Shown piece by piece: positions 26,230-34,589 of a stretch of DNA of 64,000 bases; positions within the stretch are counted from its first letter, which is position 1; each line of letters starts with the position of its first letter. The translations under genes and the position numbers were made by a program. The notes below the pieces were generated by a model. That model made no database searches. It was not told the origin of the DNA and was given only the letters and a program-made list of their open reading frames with translations. The stretch is from positions 57,937 through 121,936 of the forward strand of contig BNUH01000003.1 in assembly GCA_025997215.1 (NCBI GenBank), in the 5' to 3' direction. The stretch comes from Clostridia bacterium. GTDB taxonomy: Bacteria > Bacillota_A > Clostridia > Christensenellales > Aristaeellaceae.

Positions 26230-27309
26230 TTACGCCAAGCACGGAATCTCCAGCCGCGCCTCCCCGAGTTTCTCGCTCCATACGCGGACCGCGAGCTCTC
26301 CTGCAGATTCAGCCGCAGCAGCGTAGATCAGCAACCTGCCACCCTTTGTGCGTCGATACGGCAGCGCATAAGGCTGCGTATCTTCCAGATCACCATTCTC
26401 CAGGCCGAGCAGCTTTCCGCCAGTTACTTCAATATTCAACAAATGTTCCGCGTTGTCAACCCTGCGATCGAAGGAATCCGTTATCTCAGCGATGATGTGC
26501 GCCATGTCCAATTCGCCTGCGCATAACGATTCTGTATCTGTTATCAATCGAATGGTACACGGCGCGCCTGAGCTGTGCAGCTTGTCGCTTGATAATTCAA
26601 TCGAACTATTGGTGCCGCGCAGTCCGGCGGCACGGATGATGCCGCTCTTGAATACTACGCTCCATGTTAGTGTTTGATCCGATGAATCCACAGTCGCCTT
26701 CTTTCCAAGGGATTTGCCGTTCAGCCACAATTCGGCGGCAGGCGCGTTTGTCAGGCAAATTACCTCTACCTCTGTGCAATCCGGGAATGCCCAGTCAGTT
26801 GACCAACTATTATCATATAACCTGCGCCGGTCGTCTGCTTTATTTGTTGATGACGTGGTTGATAGCGATAGTCTACGCGCGTACAGCTTACAGATCGGTT
26901 GATCCGACCACAGTGCTGCGCGGTAGAATCCGATGGGTTTCACAAAGCCCGCTTGATCAATCAACCCTGCATGAGAACCATGGCTAGGCCAGCCGCGAGT
27001 CTCACCCAAGAAATCGATGCCCGTCCAGAGAAATTGACCGGATATATACTCATGATCCAGTACAGCGCGCCATTGTTTGTAATTATTGCCATTTTCACTG
27101 CCCAATATTGCTTTATTGGGGAATCTGGCATGATCTGCTTCATACAGATGCTCTTTATAGTTATAACCTATAACATCGAGTACATTCGCAAAGCCCGTCT
27201 TGGTGGATAACTCTGGAAACGCCAGCGCGGCGGTGACTGGTCTGGATGAATCATAACGTTTCACTATATCATATAGTTCGCGAGCGATGACGGGCAGACG
27301 CTCCGCGTT
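26230..27309 (-). pseudogene. Glycoside hydrolase family 2 (beta-galactosidase type), C-terminal part
   Basis: From NAERLPVIARELYDIVKRYD onward this is the end of a GH2 TIM barrel: YNYKEHLYEADHARFP and ILGSENGN, a segment that in the family holds the nucleophile glutamate, and FLWTGIDFLGE. It continues into DUF4982-like and Ig-like C-terminal domains (AELWLNGKSLGKK). The N-terminal sugar-binding, Ig and first barrel half are missing; upstream sequence is the end of parB in another frame. An open frame reaches 27411 but those first residues do not belong to GH2. No longer functional as a glycosidase. Confidence 0.75.
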
Positions 27310-28121
27310 GGGCTTGGTAGGATGATGGATAATATTTCGTCCATATCCAGTAAGCCCTCTTTGGATTTTTCCCTCATTCTGAGCGTTTGGTCGTGTGAGG
27401 GAGTACAGCACTCGCTACCGATTGCGCTCAACACGAATTGCTGTTGTTCTTTCGGCAGGTATGACAGTTCCACGGCGGGGCGCATGGCAATTTGCGGTTT
27501 GTCTTCTTCGCGCAACTCCGCATTATCCACCATTTGCAATAGTTCGGGGAGTAATTCAGTCAAGCAGATATATTTGCGGATTTGCTCATGGCTATCAGGG
27601 CTTTTTTCAGCAAGTAACTCACGCGAAGATTTACCGTTTGACTTCTGCAACACTGTTGCAGAAGTCAAATCCGTTCTCTCTCCCTGTTGCCTTTTCATAG
27701 CGTCCAACTTCATCTTATAGGCAAAAGCCTTATCAGACGGCAGGATTTTTTCTCTCTGCAAATTGCTGTCCACCATGATAATAGTGGCTTCATCATCCGT
27801 TAAATCACGGACAATACAGGGCATTTCACCGCGCTCCGCAAGCTCACTTGCCATTTTGCGGCGGTGTCCGGCAACCATTTCATAGCCACCGCCATCTTTG
27901 GGTCTGACAAGACCGGGGACTAACACGCCGTACTGCTTTACGCTCTCGGACATTTCCAACATTTCAGCGTCTATTTTTACCTTAAATGGGTGATTGGGAA
28001 AGTCGCTGATTTCAGACAAAGGCAGATTTACAACCCGTTCCAGTTTCGCGTCGTCGCGTTCCTCCTGTGTGGAAAAGAGGTCGTTAGCGGACGGCAGGTT
28101 TAGTTTTAGCTCTTTCGCCAT
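27264..28121 (-). CDS. parB: ParB-family partition protein
   Basis: About 285 aa. The ParB/Srx NTPase fold is seen: ISDFPNHPFKV, YGVLVPGLVRP, then the CTP-binding box GYEMVAGHRRKMASELAERG and VDSNLQREKILPSDKAFAYK. A helix-turn-helix region follows (SSRELLAEKSPDSHEQIRKY). ATG 28121 has AAGGAGG at 8 nt and overlaps parA by 38 bp. After MDEILSII (about 27318) the frame enters GH2 DNA, so the last 17 or so residues are foreign. This type occurs on clostridial conjugative elements and plasmids. Confidence 0.85.
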   Translation of the reverse strand: MAKELKLNLPSANDLFSTQEERDDAKLERVVNLPLSEISDFPNHPFKVKIDAEMLEMSESVKQYGVLVPGLVRPKDGGGYEMVAGHRRKMASELAERGEMPCIVRDLTDDEATIIMVDSNLQREKILPSDKAFAYKMKLDAMKRQQGERTDLTSATVLQKSNGKSSRELLAEKSPDSHEQIRKYICLTELLPELLQMVDNAELREEDKPQIAMRPAVELSYLPKEQQQFVLSAIGSECCTPSHDQTLRMREKSKEGLLDMDEILSIILPSPTRSVCPSSLANYMI

Positions 28122-28902
28122 CTGCAAGCACCTCCTTTGTGAAATCGGCATACGCCTGTGCAACCTTGCTCCCTTTGTCATAAGCGTAAATGCTTTGTCC
28201 GGCTGCGCTGATTTCGGCGGCTTTCACGGCAATGGGAATCTGCGTCTTGTAGATTTTCAAGACGCTTCCGTACTGTTGCCGCAGGGTGTCCGCTGTGGCT
28301 CTCGCCAGATTGGTTCTCATATCGGCAATGGTCAAGAGAACGCCGTCCACTTTTAGGGCGGGGTTAATCTGCTTTTTCACCTTGCCGATTGTTTTCATGA
28401 GCTGCGTCATGCCCTTGGCGGGTAGATACTGCGCCTGCACGGGGACTATCACGCTGTCGGCGGCGGCAAGGGCGTTAATCGTAATCATGCCCAAGCTCGG
28501 CATACAGTCAATGATGATATAGTCGTAGTCGTGCCGGATACGGTTCAGATACTCGCGCAAGGTAAATTCGCGGCTCATGGCGTTTACAAGGGTCATTTCC
28601 ATGCCGGACAACTCAATGCTGGACGGCAACAGGTCTACACCCTCGTCATGGTGTAAAATGCCGCCGTAATGCTCGAAGTCTGCGTCCTTGATGATGTTGT
28701 CCATAACCGTGGCGAGGGTGACGGGCAAGGCTTCATTGTCCGGCCAACCGAGCGCGGTTGTTAAATCGCCCTGCGGGTCTGCGTCAACGAGTAGCACCTT
28801 TTTCCCTTGCATAGCCAGTCCAATCCCCAAATTCGCCGTGGTCGTGGTTTTCGTCACGCCGCCTTTTTGGTTGCAAATCGCTATGACTTTTGCGTTTGAC
28901 AT
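28084..28902 (-). CDS. parA: ParA-family partition ATPase
   Basis: A 272-aa deviant-Walker ATPase that positions DNA together with ParB. Motifs: KVIAICNQKGGVTKTTTTAN (deviant Walker A with the signature lysine), VLLVDADPQGDLTTALGW, and the Walker B-like strand YIIIDCMPSLGMITINALAA. ATG 28902 has AAAGGAGG upstream. Operon with parB. The pair is the surviving maintenance module of a lost plasmid or integrative element; relaxase and conjugation genes are absent. Confidence 0.92.
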   Translation of the reverse strand: MSNAKVIAICNQKGGVTKTTTTANLGIGLAMQGKKVLLVDADPQGDLTTALGWPDNEALPVTLATVMDNIIKDADFEHYGGILHHDEGVDLLPSSIELSGMEMTLVNAMSREFTLREYLNRIRHDYDYIIIDCMPSLGMITINALAAADSVIVPVQAQYLPAKGMTQLMKTIGKVKKQINPALKVDGVLLTIADMRTNLARATADTLRQQYGSVLKIYKTQIPIAVKAAEISAAGQSIYAYDKGSKVAQAYADFTKEVLADGERAKTKPAVR

Positions 28903-28994
28903 TGCGGTTTTCCTCCTTTCGATAGATTTAGCCGCCCCTGTTCCGAAGTGAACAGAAACGGCTATGTACGCGATTTTTCGGAGGAAATACAAAA

Positions 28995-29032
28995 AGCCGA
29001 CTACTTTTGAATGAAATCAAAAATAATCGGCT
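28995..29032 (-). terminator. Long hairpin between the 55-aa gene and parA
   Basis: AGCCGA-n-TA-n-TTTTGA and TCAAAA-n-TA-n-TCGGCT form an imperfect 16-bp stem. It lies downstream of the 55-codon gene and upstream of parA, so it probably separates their transcripts. Confidence 0.55.
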
Positions 29033-29057
29033 CTATGTGAATATGTGCTATCCGGTT

Positions 29058-29225
29058 TTAGGCGATTTTTACTCGCTTTACCTTGCCGCGCATGACGGCA
29101 AGCATTGCGTCGTCCACCGTATCGGTGTATTGCCCTGCGCTGCGCGGCTTGGTTTTCAGCGCGTTAAGGCTATGTAGGATATATCGCTGTTCCTCTGCGG
29201 TCAGATAGAATTTCGTTTTCTTCAT
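29058..29225 (-). CDS. Small hypothetical protein of the ParAB element
   Basis: 55 aa with a good AGGAGG and ATG at 29225: MKKTKFYLTAEEQRYILHSL, then a helical, basic tail ending KVKRVKIA. Short proteins with this FYLTAEEQRYILHSLN pattern accompany parA/parB on clostridial mobile elements. Function unknown. A longer upstream frame to 29432 has no ribosome site. Confidence 0.6.
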   Translation of the reverse strand: MKKTKFYLTAEEQRYILHSLNALKTKPRSAGQYTDTVDDAMLAVMRGKVKRVKIA

Positions 29226-29628
29226 AGCGCAAGCCCTCCTTGTGGTTTTATTATATATCGAGTGAAGCAGATGGCGCAAAGGTGCGAATATGAAAAAACC
29301 GCCTACAAAGCTCTCGCGCTGTAAACGGTTATAAGTGCTGTAATATAGCCATTTTTCGGGCTTTTGGATGTGTTTACGCAAATAACTTCTCACGAACCTC
29401 AACTTGATAGAAAGGTATTGGAGGTATATCAAAGGCGAGGTACTTAATGCGGCATACCTTTATACCTTTGATAAATACAAACATGCAATAACCAATGGTA
29501 TATACGATTCGTATACCATTTATCATTTATAAGGAACGCCTGGACTCGTTAATCAGTAATCGGGTTCAGCTTTACGATGATCAGGGTATCGACCTGCCTT
29601 TTGACCAATTCGTTCTCTCAAATGCTTC
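29226..29628. other. Gene-poor junction of the ParAB element and the inverted GLUG copy
   Basis: No full gene is recognised. A short plus-strand frame at about 29500-29631 encodes KERLDSLISNRVQLYDDQ and DLPFDQFVLSNAS, which reads like the end of a real but unidentified protein. A hairpin-like AT-rich segment with repeated GTATAC/TATACC motifs lies at 29480-29525. Confidence 0.4.
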
Positions 29629-30306
29629 TTAATCTATAGTGGAAAATCTTGGCGAGACGGAGTATAACTGGATTTTATTGAAGCAATAGCCTACGATGCC
29701 CCCTACTTCCATCTCGCCGCCTGCTTTGATATTGCAACGATTAACACAGTTTGTGAATGTAGAATTACCCTTCTCGTTAGAGCCAACCTCCCCAACGAAA
29801 CCGCCAGCACTGTCAATAGTGTCAGCGTAATCATTTATGTCATATTCAATGCGGCCGCTTACCTCACAATCCTTGATATGTACATCATTTGCCAGTTGAA
29901 TAAAGCCGCCAATCTTTGCCCATACAAGGGGGGAGCCGCTACTAGGATGCGTTACATAAAATGAAGTAATATCAACATTCAAATGAATGTTTTCAATGGT
30001 GATCCCATTTATTGGGCTGCCCGAGTTAATTGAAAGAGGATCACCATCATTTGAGCCAAACATCGGCCTATCCAGCGCAAAATTGGCCTGGTTTGAACCA
30101 TTCCCACCAATGCGCACCTTGCCGCTGGTTTTCGTGCCGATTATCGTGACATTGTCCTTGATGGGTACCGTCGTCCACGTCTGACCCGGAAGGTCGGATC
30201 CGTCAACTACATCGTTAGGTATAAGAATAGTGTCGCCAGGATCCGCGGCAACTAAAAACGCGCGCAGCTGCCCCAGCGTTGCGCCCTCGAACAACTTGCT
30301 TGCCAT
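29629..30306 (-). pseudogene. GLUG-type surface protein, probably 3'-truncated copy
   Basis: ATG 30306 with AAGGAAGG 10 nt upstream. About 225 aa: GATLGQLRAFLVAADPGDTI, PGQTWTTVPIKDNVTIIGTK, then the first beta-helix turns (IKDCEVSGRIEYD, FTNCVNRCNI, VGGIVGYCFNKIQ) and an abrupt end. Homologues in this window are 570-1100 aa with helical and Ig-like domains, so this copy has lost its C-terminal part, though a short protein could still be made. No signal peptide. Confidence 0.6.
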
Positions 30307-30335
30307 GATGATCAACCTTCCTTATTCGTCAAATT

Positions 30336-30400
30336 CCTCCTTTCTCGCCCGGTCCCATACGATGCTCGTAAGGAGTACGCTAATAAATTACGTACTGGGC
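30336..30400 (-). ncRNA. Structured leader with anti-Shine-Dalgarno segment, copy 2
   Basis: Repeats the leader at 25317-25381 almost base for base: outer stem GCCCAGT/ACCGGGC (one A-C mismatch), the GTACG/CGTAC and TACGA/TCGTA stems, the joining CTCCTT and the following AAAGGAGG. The nearer ribosome site AAGGAAGG of the gene at 30306 lies beyond it. Retention of all elements in two diverged copies is the main support. Confidence 0.45.
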
Positions 30401-30604
30401 GTTAGGCCGTGCCTGTCCGGTTATTTTTTTACAAGGGAATCAATGATACCAGCTTTCTTCAAAAGAAAGGTCCAACATCCGGCCAAGCATTACTTTTACA
30501 CACCACGAGTATTTGTCTGACATAGCGCCTATTGTTTTTTCAGTTGGATATGCGGCGGAGATAGAAAATAATTATAGCCCTGCGGTTATTCAGTGCAAGT
30601 CCTC

Positions 30605-30808
30605 TTATAACTCGTCGTCCAGGCTTTCCTCGGGCGTCAGCAGGCCGTCGATTCGGATAACCCGATAATCGGAGGCTTTTCCGGGGGCTAGTCCGATGCA
30701 CTTCATACAGTTGTCACACCGTTTGGTTGAATCCAGGTCGCAGCGGTCGCACTCGCCGCATTCGGTGCACGGGCGATCGTACAACTGACAGTCGTTGGAG
30801 TTTGGCAT
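30605..30808 (-). CDS. Cysteine-rich small protein
   Basis: 67 aa with ten cysteines: CQLYDRPCTECGECDRCDLD, then RCDNCMKCIG, followed by an acidic tail (LTPEESLDDEL). CxxC pairs suggest zinc or Fe-S binding. ATG 30808 has AGGAGG. It is divergent from the CTP synthase gene with a 60-bp spacer. No family name recognised. Confidence 0.65.
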   Translation of the reverse strand: MPNSNDCQLYDRPCTECGECDRCDLDSTKRCDNCMKCIGLAPGKASDYRVIRIDGLLTPEESLDDEL

Positions 30809-30834
30809 AACGTGAACCTCCTGGGCGGGGCCGT

Positions 30835-30863
30835 TTGACAGAGGGCCGCCGCTATGATAGAAT
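30835..30863 (+). promoter_or_regulatory. Promoter of pyrG, apparently giving a leaderless mRNA
   Basis: TTGACA (30835-30840), 17 bp, TAGAAT (30858-30863). The expected start (about 30870) is 0-3 nt from the pyrG ATG at 30872, and no ribosome site precedes that ATG. Confidence 0.6.
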
Positions 30864-30871
30864 TCAACACT

Positions 30872-32485
30872 ATGAAGTATATATTCGTCACGGGCGGGGT
30901 CGTTTCCTCGCTGGGCAAGGGGATTACTGCGGCGTCGCTGGGCCGGCTGCTGAAGGCGCGCGGCTACCGCGTCAGCATGCAGAAGATGGACCCGTATTAT
31001 AACATCGATCCGGGGATGTTAAGCCCGCTGATGCGCGGCGAGGCGTTCATCACGGACGACGGCACGCCCGCCGACCATGATCTGGGGCATTACGAGCGGT
31101 TCCTGGATACCCAGCTCAAAGGCGACGCCAGCGTATCGACCGGGAAGATCCACCTGGCCATAATGGAGCAGGAACGGCGCGGCGCGTTTCGCGGCGGCAC
31201 CATCCAGATGGTACCGCATGTGACCGACGAGATCAAGCGCCGGGTCGTCCAGGCCGCGCAGAATGCCGAGGCCGACGTCGCGATCGTCGAGATCGGCGGC
31301 ACGGTCGGCGATATGGAAGGTGCGCCATTCCTGGAAGCCATTCGCCAGATGAAGTGGGATTATCCCGAGGGCGACTGCTGCTTCGTGCACGTGACGCTGC
31401 TGCCTACCGTCGGCGCGGAGCGGGAGATTAAGACCAAGCCCACCCAGCACAGCGTTAAAACGCTGCGCTCGATCGGCATCCAGCCGGACTTTGTCGTATG
31501 CCGCACCGATATCGACATTTCTGCGGAAGCGCGGAGTAAGATCGCGCTGTTCTGCAACGTACCCGCCGAACACGTTATAGCTAATAAAGATGTTGAAGTC
31601 AGATACGAAGTGCCGCTGTGTCTGGAGGAAGAGGGCTTCGCGGATAAGGTGCTTGCCTACCTGAACCTGCCCGTGCGTGAAGCCAATCTATTCGCCTGGC
31701 GCGAGATGGTAAACAGGGCTAAGAGCGCGAACCGCGTTATTTGCGTAGGTTTAGTAGGAAAGTATATCGAGATACACGATGCGTACATCAGTGCGGTCGA
31801 GGCGCTCAGGCATGCGGGTTACGCGCGGGGCGTATCGGTCGATCTGAAGTGGATTTCCGCTAAATCTGTCGAAACGGCTGGGCCTGACGCGGCGCTGCAA
31901 GGCTTGGATGCCATCCTGGTACCCAACGGTTACGGCAGGAGCGGCGCCGAGGGGCTCATCCAGACGGCGGCGTGGGCGCACCTGCATCGGGTGCCATATT
32001 TGGCGATCGGTTACGGCATGCTGCTGACCGTGGTCGCGGCGGTGCGCAGTCTGCTGGGCCGGCCCGAGGCGCATTCTACAGAGGTAAAACCCGATACACC
32101 GGATCCCGTGGCCAGAATTCCCAAGGATCGGCTGGATCCGGCCGGGGATAAGGTGGGCGGTTCGGACCGCGCGCGGACGGGCGGACAAGGCCTGCTGCTA
32201 TCCGGCGAGGGTCTGCTGACCGCGTGCTACGGCGGAACGCGAGAAATTCGTGAGAGGCATAATAACCGTTATGAAATCAATCCCGCTTACGTACAGCCTC
32301 TCACCGAAAAGGGCGTCAAATTCCCCGCGATGGAGAAGCGCGAAGGCTATATCGAGGCCATCGAGCGGCCGGATCACCCATTTTACATAGGGGTATTATA
32401 CCACCCGGAGTTCCTGTCAAGGCCGGATAGACCGCATCCGCTGTTTGAGGCCTTCGTCAAGGCTGGGATGGGAGCTGGGCTGTAG
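30872..32485 (+). CDS. pyrG: CTP synthase with degenerate glutaminase site
   Basis: A 537-aa UTP-to-CTP amidase. The synthase domain is intact: FVTGGVVSSLGKGITAASLG, QKMDPYYNIDPGMLSP, EIGGTVGDMEGAPFLEAIRQ, KTKPTQHSV. The class I glutaminase domain is altered: the family motif GICLGMQ reads AIGYGML, so the nucleophile (Cys379 in E. coli) is Gly380 here. The oxyanion region GGFGxRG reads NGYGRSG. The partner His511 and Glu513 (YHPEF) remain. The enzyme should therefore use free ammonia or an ammonia donor in trans, or have another role. ATG 30872 is fixed by the conserved MKYIFVTGG start. Confidence 0.9.
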   Translation: MKYIFVTGGVVSSLGKGITAASLGRLLKARGYRVSMQKMDPYYNIDPGMLSPLMRGEAFITDDGTPADHDLGHYERFLDTQLKGDASVSTGKIHLAIMEQERRGAFRGGTIQMVPHVTDEIKRRVVQAAQNAEADVAIVEIGGTVGDMEGAPFLEAIRQMKWDYPEGDCCFVHVTLLPTVGAEREIKTKPTQHSVKTLRSIGIQPDFVVCRTDIDISAEARSKIALFCNVPAEHVIANKDVEVRYEVPLCLEEEGFADKVLAYLNLPVREANLFAWREMVNRAKSANRVICVGLVGKYIEIHDAYISAVEALRHAGYARGVSVDLKWISAKSVETAGPDAALQGLDAILVPNGYGRSGAEGLIQTAAWAHLHRVPYLAIGYGMLLTVVAAVRSLLGRPEAHSTEVKPDTPDPVARIPKDRLDPAGDKVGGSDRARTGGQGLLLSGEGLLTACYGGTREIRERHNNRYEINPAYVQPLTEKGVKFPAMEKREGYIEAIERPDHPFYIGVLYHPEFLSRPDRPHPLFEAFVKAGMGAGL

Positions 32486-33077
32486 CGGCGTCCTCGGTGT
32501 CCGGTATTGCTTCCTCGGGCGGGAACACTCTGGATAGATCGACCGTGCAATCGTCGAAGATGCTGACCTTTATGGATTGATTCGCGCCGTAAACGGTAGA
32601 TACAAACTGTTTATTCGTCAGTATGTATACATGCACGATACGTCTCTCCGTATCGACGACCCAATACTCCCGCACGCCGGCCAGCAGATATTTATTCATC
32701 TTTAACAGGAAATCGTTGCCGGGATTGGACGGCGAGAGAACCTCGACGATCAGATCCGGCACGCCGTATATTCGGCGCGGATTCTGCGTTTTGGCTGGAT
32801 CGCACACGATAGTTATGTCTGGCCGTACGACGTCGGGGCAGTCCTCTTCCATCTGGACGTCCATATTATAAAGAACTTCACAGGTATTTCCTTCTAAATA
32901 TATACCAAATTGTAGAAAGATAGCGCCAGCCGCCAGTTGGTGCGGGATTGTCAGGCTGGACATCATGATGATCTTCCCGCCGATGAGTTCGGCGCGTGTG
33001 CCTTCAGGCAGATTTTCAAACTGTTCCTCGACCGTCATGGGGCTGTAGTCGTCGAAGGCTTCGGCTAATCCTTGCAT
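32457..33077 (-). CDS. Uma2-family (DUF820) PD-(D/E)XK nuclease-fold protein
   Basis: About 206 aa. Family motifs: RAELIGGKIIMM, RPDITIVCD, GVPDLIVEVLSPSN and the KMNKYLLAGVREYWVVD helix-strand, giving the D-ExK-like catalytic set. Uma2 proteins are abundant in cyanobacteria and some Firmicutes with uncertain biological role. ATG 33077 is chosen for its GGAG; a GTG lies six codons upstream. The 3' end overlaps pyrG by 29 bp convergently. Confidence 0.85.
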   Translation of the reverse strand: MQGLAEAFDDYSPMTVEEQFENLPEGTRAELIGGKIIMMSSLTIPHQLAAGAIFLQFGIYLEGNTCEVLYNMDVQMEEDCPDVVRPDITIVCDPAKTQNPRRIYGVPDLIVEVLSPSNPGNDFLLKMNKYLLAGVREYWVVDTERRIVHVYILTNKQFVSTVYGANQSIKVSIFDDCTVDLSRVFPPEEAIPDTEDAATAQLPSQP

Positions 33078-33153
33078 TTGTGACGCTCCTTTCACGAAGT
33101 AACTTTATTATACCCCAAACAAATCCCATTCACAAGATATTTTTGGAAGCCTA

Positions 33154-33182
33154 TTGACAACCAAAAGATGTTGATGTATAAT
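33154..33182 (+). promoter_or_regulatory. Promoter of trkA, apparently giving a leaderless mRNA
   Basis: TTGACA (33154-33159), 17 bp, TATAAT (33177-33182), a perfect consensus. The start falls at about 33189, next to the ATG at 33190, and there is no ribosome site between them. Confidence 0.7.
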
Positions 33183-33189
33183 AGCACCC

Positions 33190-34556
33190 ATGAACATTAT
33201 CATAGCCGGGGACGGCAAGGCGGGATATACGCTGGCGGAACGTCTATCCCAAGATGCTGATAATCGAATAACCATTATCGATACCGACCTCGACGCGTTG
33301 AGCGCTACGGCGGAGGCGATCGACGTGCGGGTCGTAAACGGCAGCGCGGTTGACATTCACACGCTGAAGGACGCGGGGATAGTTCGGGCGGATCTATTCA
33401 TCGCGACTACTGACAGCGACGAGCGCAACATGCTGGCCTGCCTCATCGCCAAAAACTCGGCGCGGCCCACACCGTCGCGCGAACCCGCGAACCGGGTTAC
33501 GACGAAGGCCTGGCGATAATCCGGAGCGATCTGGGCATCGACCGATTCATCAACCCGGAGCGCATCATCGCCGAGGAGATCGGCCGGATGCTGGAGTACC
33601 CCTCGGCTTCCAACATCGAGGTATTCGCGCGCGGACGCGTCGAGATGCTGGAGGTCGCGGTAACGGAGCACATGCCGCTGGTGTCGCTGGCGCTGAAGGA
33701 TATACCCAGGCGCTTGCCGGGCGGCGTGCTGATCGGCGCGATCCGGCGCGGCAACAGCGTGATAATCCCCATGGGCGATACGCGGATACTTGCGGGCGAC
33801 CGCGTGTTCCTGGTGGGACTGCCGCATAAGGTGTCGCGATTCTGCGCGGCGATAGGGTTGAGGTCGGATCGGATCCGCAGCGTGATGATAGTGGGCGGCG
33901 GGCGCGTGGCATACTATCTGGCTAAGTACCTGGCGGATACCGATATTAAGATAAAGATTATCGAGAAGGATGAATGCCGCGCGGAGGAATTGGCCAAGCT
34001 GCTGCCGGAATGCCTGATCGTCGAAGGTGACGGCTCGGACGACCGATTCCTGGCCAGTGAAAACCTGGATGACATGGACGGTTTCGTGGCGGTCACGGGT
34101 ATGGACGAGGAGAACCTGATGACCGCGTTGATGGCTAAACGCGCGGGTGTCAGCAAGGTGGTCGCGAAGATCAACCGCCTTAGTTATCTGGACATAATAA
34201 AGGATATGGGTTTGGACAGCATCGTCTGCCCGCGGTTGATCACAACCCACGCGATAGCTCGCTACGCCAAAGGTTTGTCAAATGCGCAGGGGAATACGTT
34301 CAACGCGCTGCATCCGATCGTCGGCAACCAGGCCGAGGCGATCGAGTTCACGGCGAACGCCACGACGCGGTTTTTGGATATCCCGCTGCGCAGGCTGCAG
34401 CTGATGCCCGGCGTGCTGGTCGGCGTGATCGTGCACAAGAACGAGGTGATCATACCGGGTGGCGGCGACACGATTCGCGCAGGCGACTCTGTGATTCTGT
34501 TCACGAAAGGGCTTGAGCTGACCGACCTCAACGAGATACTGGTGAAGCTGGAATAA
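33190..34556 (+). CDS. trkA: Trk potassium uptake regulator TrkA, frameshifted
   Basis: NAD-binding peripheral subunit that gates TrkH; two RCK units expected. The first starts MNIIIAGDGKAGYTLAERLS and runs to NMLACLIAK at 33450. There the frame is lost in a run of five A (33451-33455). In the +1 frame it resumes with LGAAHTVARTREPGYDEGLA and INPERIIAEEIGRMLEYPSA, and the second RCK (MIVGGGRVAYYLAKYL) is intact to the end. Total length fits 455 aa if one A is added, so this is a single-base deletion, a sequencing error or, less likely, programmed slippage. trkH follows 33 bp later. Confidence 0.85.
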
Positions 34557-34589
34557 TGTGGCAGGAACGTACCTAGGAGTGCAGCCTAA

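Larger units (their letters stand above)
25290..30425. repeat. Inverted repeat pair, arms 25290-25735 (+) and 29985-30425 (-)
   Basis: The two arms share a leader and the first 105 or so codons of a GLUG-type gene at high but not perfect identity, in opposite orientation pointing inward. Between them lie an IS3 fragment, a 5'-lost GH2 gene and a ParA/ParB module. Homology stops abruptly at about 25736, where IS3-related sequence begins. Confidence 0.8.

Noticed and set aside
33357..34250. A 297-codon minus-strand frame across trkA
   Set aside because: Composition is typical of a shadow of a GC-rich gene, and the opposite strand encodes clear RCK domains.
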